This document shows, piece after piece, positions 60,469 to 64,000 of a stretch of DNA of 64,000 nucleotides; position 1 is the stretch's first letter, and each line of letters begins with the position of its first letter. The notes beneath the pieces are model-generated. The model was not told the origin of the DNA. It searched no databases and saw only the letters and a program-made list of their open reading frames with translations. Source of the stretch: an uncultured Polycyclovorans sp. (lineage in GTDB: Bacteria > Pseudomonadota > Gammaproteobacteria > Nevskiales > Nevskiaceae); the NCBI GenBank assembly GCA_936928855.1, contig CAKZHZ010000053.1, forward strand, positions 1-64,000, read 5' to 3'. Both the position numbers and the translations under genes were made by a program.

Positions 60469-61126
60469 ATTCGTTGCGCCGCAAGGGGCCGAGCTGCCAG
60501 GGGTCCTGACCCTGGCCGCGAAACCAGACGCGGTCGAGCGGCAGCGCCAGCGTGCTGTCCTGCACGGTGAGGGGCAGCGGCGTGTCGCCAAAGTGAATCC
60601 GGGTGTCCAGCTCCGCTTGCAGCGGGATGTGGATGATCTGGTCGACATCCGCCGTGATGGGGGCGGTGAACGCCAGTCGCACCGGCTGCGAGATGGGAAT
60701 CTCAAGGTCCACCGGCAGGTCCAGATCGAGGGGGATGCGGCCGCTGATGGGCAGGGTCATGGGCACGCCGAGCACGCGTGTGTCCATGGTGGTGTTGACC
60801 GGTACTTCGGTATTGACCGGGATGGTGCCTTGATAGCGGACGGTGAGCGCCAGCGGCACCTGGGTGTCGAAATGGACGTCCAGTGACAGGCGTTCATGCA
60901 GGCGGACCGGGATGCCGTTGCGGTCGCCAGTAGCATCAAGCCCCTGGCCATCCAGCACCGAGACGGTGACCGGCAGGGTGGCAGGCAGTCGTGCCTGCAG
61001 TGCCTGTCCATCCAGGGGCACCATAGCCGTGGCATTGTGGAGGACCCACCACGCCCCCGCTGCGCCTGCAGTTGCACCGACAAGGGCCACCAGCACGATC
61101 AAGCCCAGAATCTGAATGCTGCGCAT
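60467..61126 (-). CDS. Membrane-anchored beta-rich protein of unknown function
   Basis: 219 residues from the ATG at 61126, which has AGGG at good distance (an ATG two codons upstream is closer to it). One N-terminal membrane helix (ILGLIVLVALVGATAGAAGA), the rest periplasmic. The periplasmic part shows repeating beta motifs with LPVTVSV, IPVRLHERLSLDVHFDTQVP, IPVNTEVPVNTTMDTRVLGV, LPISGRIPLDLDLPVDLEIP, which look like a regular multi-strand assembly. No named family. A strong terminator follows. Confidence 0.65.
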   Translation of the reverse strand: MRSIQILGLIVLVALVGATAGAAGAWWVLHNATAMVPLDGQALQARLPATLPVTVSVLDGQGLDATGDRNGIPVRLHERLSLDVHFDTQVPLALTVRYQGTIPVNTEVPVNTTMDTRVLGVPMTLPISGRIPLDLDLPVDLEIPISQPVRLAFTAPITADVDQIIHIPLQAELDTRIHFGDTPLPLTVQDSTLALPLDRVWFRGQGQDPWQLGPLRRNE

Positions 61127-61199
61127 GTCCATCTTCCCTGATGCGCCCGGCGGGCGGGCAGAGATCGGACCTTAACGAAGCCCCGGGTGGGGTTTGAAG

Positions 61200-61225
61200 G
61201 GGCGGGCAGCCAACGCCGCCCGCCC
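61200..61225 (-). terminator. Hairpin behind the beta-barrel gene
   Basis: GGGCGGGC (61200-61207) and GCCCGCCC (61218-61225) form a perfect 8-bp stem 10 bases past the stop of the minus-strand gene at 61235. No T-run on the minus strand. Confidence 0.5.
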
Positions 61226-61234
61226 TGCGGTCAA

Positions 61235-61789
61235 TCAGAAGCGGTACTGCAGCTTCACCGAGGCGATGTCGACATCGGTGTCATCCAGCGCCATGCGGTC
61301 GTATTCCAACCGCAGCTGCGGGCCGGGCCCGTCGCCGAAGCGCACGCCAAAGCCGTAGAAGGTGTCGCTGCCGTCATCTTCTCCGCCGAGGAAGCCGGGG
61401 CCATCGAGCTCGGCATCCCACCAGAGCTGGCCGATCTTGCCGTAGGGGGCGACGCCGCCCAGCGGAATATGGACCAAGGCAGCGGCGTAGGTGCCGTCCG
61501 CTTTCAGACGGAAGTTGCCGTCATTGAGATCACCGAAATCGAGGTAGCCCCCTTCGAGGCTGAACACGGGGTTGAACTGTGCACCGGCGTGCACGTTCCA
61601 CGACCATCGGTTGTCCTTGAAATTGTCGTCCTGGTCGAGGAAGTCATCCTCTTCCAATCGGAAATAGCCGGCGCCGCCACCGAAATAGACGCCGGCGGTG
61701 GTGGGGGACTGTGCCGCGGCCACGCCGGGTAGGGCAGCCAAGCTGCCGATGGCGACGAGTCCGGGCGCGAACATCTTGATTTTGCTCAT
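61235..61789 (-). CDS. Outer-membrane beta-barrel protein
   Basis: 184 residues from the ATG at 61789 with AAGGAGAGC upstream; the frame extends to 61813. Sec signal (LVAIGSLAALPGVAAAQ), then alternating strands and a terminal KLQYRF with aromatic last residue, the signal for outer-membrane insertion. Strands such as GVYFGGGAGYFRLEEDD and FSLEGGYLDFGDLND fit an eight-stranded OmpA/OmpX-like barrel. Function unknown, probably structural or a small porin. Confidence 0.78.
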   Translation of the reverse strand: MSKIKMFAPGLVAIGSLAALPGVAAAQSPTTAGVYFGGGAGYFRLEEDDFLDQDDNFKDNRWSWNVHAGAQFNPVFSLEGGYLDFGDLNDGNFRLKADGTYAAALVHIPLGGVAPYGKIGQLWWDAELDGPGFLGGEDDGSDTFYGFGVRFGDGPGPQLRLEYDRMALDDTDVDIASVKLQYRF

Positions 61790-61913
61790 GTTGCTCTCCT
61801 TGCGATAGGACATTGCTACCGGGTCACTACCCTAGGCGTCGAGGCTGACGCTTTCCTGAACGGCGCTATGATCGGTGCTCCGAAGCGGTTCACGACAAGC
61901 AGGGAGAACTTCC

Positions 61914-62339
61914 ATGGAAACAGCGATACCGATGCTGCAGCCGGTGGTGGCACTGGTGATGTGGTCGATGGTGATGTGGGCGTGGATGTACGTCACCCGG
62001 GTTCCGGCCACGCTGGCGATGAAGATGAAGCTCGACCCCGAGCTGCCCAACGGCCAGCAGATGAGCACCCTGCCGGCGCGGGTGCGCTGGAAGGCCGACA
62101 ACTACAACCACCTGATGGAGCAGCCCACGATCTTCTACGCTGCCGCCCTGGCACTGGCGTTGCTGGGCGATGCGTCTGCGCTCAGCGTCGGTTTGGCCTG
62201 GGCCTATGTCGGTATCCGGGTGGTTCACAGCCTGTTCCAGGCACTGGTGAACAAGATCGAGGTGCGTTTCGCGATCTTCGTGCTCGGGTCCCTGGTGCTG
62301 CTGGCGCTGGCGTTGCGTGCCGCCGCGCAGGTCTTCTGA
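61914..62339 (+). CDS. MAPEG-family membrane protein
   Basis: 141 residues from the ATG at 61914 with GGGAG upstream. Four hydrophobic helices; motif RVRWKADNYNHLMEQPTIFY and AWAYVGIRVVHSLFQALVNK match the MAPEG family (membrane-associated proteins in eicosanoid and glutathione metabolism). Arg and Asn/Glu in the cited motifs are those that bind glutathione in relatives; in bacteria the substrate is generally unknown. Stand-alone gene. Confidence 0.85.
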   Translation: METAIPMLQPVVALVMWSMVMWAWMYVTRVPATLAMKMKLDPELPNGQQMSTLPARVRWKADNYNHLMEQPTIFYAAALALALLGDASALSVGLAWAYVGIRVVHSLFQALVNKIEVRFAIFVLGSLVLLALALRAAAQVF

Positions 62340-62450
62340 TTGCCCCTTTCCTGACAAAAAGTGTTCGGCATCTGGCGAAAACCCCGCTAGACTGTCGCCC
62401 CCCAAGGGTCCGATAAGGGCCGGGATGACTCACAAACATTAGGGAACCCC

Positions 62451-63578
62451 ATGGCATTCAATATCGCCGTGCTCAAGGAAACGCGGGCCAATGAGCGCCG
62501 CGTGGCACTCGTCCCTGTCGTTGCCGACAAGCTCACCAAACTGGGCGCCAAACTGGCGATGCAGTCGGGCTCTGGTGACGCGGTCAAGTTGCCTGACAGC
62601 GCCTACAAGAATGTGCATTTCGCTGCCAACCCGCAGGGGCTGGTGAGCGATGCCGACATCGTGCTGTCGGTGCAGCCGCCCTCCCTCGAGGCGGTGGACG
62701 CGATGAAGGAGGGCTCCGTGCTGATCTCCTTTATCTATGCCCACAAGGAAATCGAGCTGGTCAAGAAACTGGCCGAGAAGAAGATCACCTGCTTCGCCAT
62801 GGAGCTGGTGCCGCGCATTACCCGTGCGCAGGCGATGGACGCGCTGTCCAGCCAGGCCGCGCTGGCCGGCTACTACGCCGCGCTGCTGGGTGCCACCCAT
62901 CTGGCCCGCATCCTGCCGATGATGACCACGGCGGTGGGCTCCATCCGTCCGGCCAAGGTGCTGGTGATGGGACTCGGTGTGGCAGGGCTGCAGGCGCTGG
63001 CCACGGCCCGCCGCCTGGGCGCCATGACCGAAGGCTACGACGTGCGTCCCGAAACCAAGGAGCAGGCCGAGTCGCTGGGCGCCAAGTTCGTCGACACCGG
63101 CGTGGATGCCCGCGGTGAAGGCGGCTACGCCCGTGAGCTGACGCAGGAAGAGAAGGACAAGATCGCCAGCGTCGTCACCAAGCACATCCAGCAGGCGGAT
63201 GTGGTGATCACCACCGCCGCCATCCCGGGCCGGCCGTCGCCGAAGCTGATCTCCAAGGCGCAGATCGAGGGCATGAAGTCCGGCAGCGTCATCATCGACC
63301 TCGCCGCCGAGGGCGGTGGCAACACCGAACTGACGCAGCCGGGCGAGACCATCCAGGTCGGACAGACCACCATTGTCGGCCCGCTCAATGTGCCGTCGAT
63401 GCTGGGCGAGCACGCCTCCGAGCTGTACGCCAAGAACCAGCTCAACCTAGTCGAGCTGATGGTCAAGGACAGCGAACTCGTCATCAACTGGGAGGACGAG
63501 GTGCTGGTCAAGGCCTGCCTCACCCACGGTGGCGAGATCAAGAACGAAGCGGCCGCCAAGGCCGTTGAAGCGGCCTAA
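62451..63578 (+). CDS. pntAA: NAD(P) transhydrogenase alpha subunit, soluble part
   Basis: 375 residues. Opens FNIAVLKETRANERRVALVP like alanine dehydrogenase/PntA N-domain. NAD-binding Rossmann motif VLVMGLGVAGLQALATARRL and VITTAAIPGRPSPKLISKAQ are conserved. This is domain I, which binds NAD(H), encoded separately from the membrane part as in split PntAA-AB-B systems. Proton-driven hydride transfer from NADH to NADP supplies NADPH. pntAB starts 13 bases on. Confidence 0.95.
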   Translation: MAFNIAVLKETRANERRVALVPVVADKLTKLGAKLAMQSGSGDAVKLPDSAYKNVHFAANPQGLVSDADIVLSVQPPSLEAVDAMKEGSVLISFIYAHKEIELVKKLAEKKITCFAMELVPRITRAQAMDALSSQAALAGYYAALLGATHLARILPMMTTAVGSIRPAKVLVMGLGVAGLQALATARRLGAMTEGYDVRPETKEQAESLGAKFVDTGVDARGEGGYARELTQEEKDKIASVVTKHIQQADVVITTAAIPGRPSPKLISKAQIEGMKSGSVIIDLAAEGGGNTELTQPGETIQVGQTTIVGPLNVPSMLGEHASELYAKNQLNLVELMVKDSELVINWEDEVLVKACLTHGGEIKNEAAAKAVEAA

Positions 63579-63591
63579 AACGGGAGCAACC

Positions 63592-63900
63592 ATGGACGCC
63601 ACTACGGCCATCACGGGCTTCGTCGCCCTCTACATCTTCATGCTCGCGGCCTTCACCGGTTACGAGATCATCGGCCGCGTGCCGGCGATTCTCCACACGC
63701 CGCTGATGTCGGGCTCCAACTTCATTCACGGCATCGTCGTGGTCGGCGCCCTGTGGGCGCTGGTCAACGCCAGCTCGACGCTGGAACAGGCCATCGGCTT
63801 CTTCGGCGTGCTGCTGGGCGCCGGTAACGCCGCCGGCGGCTATGTGGTGACGGAGCGCATGCTCGAAATGTTCAAGCCGTCCGACAAGAAGAAGGGCTGA
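63592..63900 (+). CDS. pntAB: NAD(P) transhydrogenase alpha subunit, membrane part
   Basis: 102 residues from the ATG at 63592 with GGGAG upstream. Three membrane helices (FVALYIFMLAAFTGYEIIGR, FIHGIVVVGALWALVNASS, IGFFGVLLGAGNAAGGYVVT) and the ending MLEMFK typical of PntAB. Together with PntB it forms the proton channel. Confidence 0.95.
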   Translation: MDATTAITGFVALYIFMLAAFTGYEIIGRVPAILHTPLMSGSNFIHGIVVVGALWALVNASSTLEQAIGFFGVLLGAGNAAGGYVVTERMLEMFKPSDKKKG

Positions 63901-63904
63901 TCCC

Positions 63905-64000
63905 ATGAATGTGCAATTCATCATCGACGCGAGCTTCATCGTCGCGACCCTGCTGTTCATCTACGGCCTGAAGCGCATGAGCTCGCCGGTGACGGCACGC
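63905..64000 (+). CDS. pntB: NAD(P) transhydrogenase beta subunit, start only
   Basis: The first 32 codons are inside the window, beginning 4 bases after the pntAB stop (MNVQFIIDASFIVATLLFIY, GLKRMSSPVTAR). The GLKRMSSPVTAR stretch is the conserved PntB opening. The gene continues beyond the window end. Confidence 0.93.
   Translation, partial: MNVQFIIDASFIVATLLFIYGLKRMSSPVTAR

Overview
The window looks like a high-GC proteobacterial chromosome, most likely a gammaproteobacterium with hydrocarbon-degrading habits. This rests on a CYP153-type P450 with its ferredoxin and a MalT-type LuxR regulator, a DODA-type dioxygenase, and a PntAA/PntAB/PntB transhydrogenase operon. The Nevskiales/Salinisphaerales (Algiphilus, Solimonas relatives) would fit, but that placement is an inference.

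Region 1, 1-10.5 kb, reads as an accessory or mobile island. It has two lipoproteins in an overlapping pair, two small HTH regulators (one resembling the controller proteins of restriction-modification systems, with matching operator boxes), a beta-type DNA methyltransferase, an OB-fold plus HD-domain protein, two small paralogous proteins of unknown function, and several orphan genes. Between 6.27 and 7.95 kb lies 1.67 kb without a convincing gene. It is packed with perfect hairpins capped by GCAA, GAAA and UUCG loops on the + strand, as expected of a very large structured RNA. No integrase is inside the window.

Region 2, 10.8-31.8 kb, is one uninterrupted + strand operon of 27 genes behind a sigma70-like promoter. 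It encodes a flagellar-type export gate (FlhA, FlhB, FliO, FliP, FliQ, FliR), ATPase complex (FliH, FliI, FliJ), MS ring, rod, P and L rings, hook (FlgE, FlgD, FliK), a reduced C ring and a FliA-type sigma factor, preceded by two TPR proteins. Stator, flagellin, hook-associated proteins, filament cap, FliS, FlgM and chemotaxis genes are all missing. FliG is replaced by a 130-residue protein, FliM is SctQ-like, FlgH lacks the lipoprotein cysteine and FlhB has NPSH instead of NPTH. This looks like a filament-less, motor-less flagellar secretion apparatus.

Region 3, 31.98-47.6 kb, follows immediately. It is a single 15.2-kb gene for a 5063-residue Rhs/YD-repeat protein with cadherin-like repeats, a lectin-like domain, LysM and a C-terminal HNH nuclease toxin, followed by an immunity gene. 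It has no Sec signal, so the neighbouring flagellar-type exporter is a plausible but unproven secretion route. An IS3-family element sits behind the immunity gene.

Region 4, 49-64 kb, is very GC-rich core-like sequence: a membrane protein, a controller-like HTH protein with a PD-(D/E)XK-like protein, a large Pro/Ser-linker lipoprotein, the MalT-type regulator/CYP153/ferredoxin cluster, a DODA dioxygenase, a 2OG-Fe(II) oxygenase, a beta-barrel protein, a MAPEG protein and the pnt operon, cut by the window end inside pntB.
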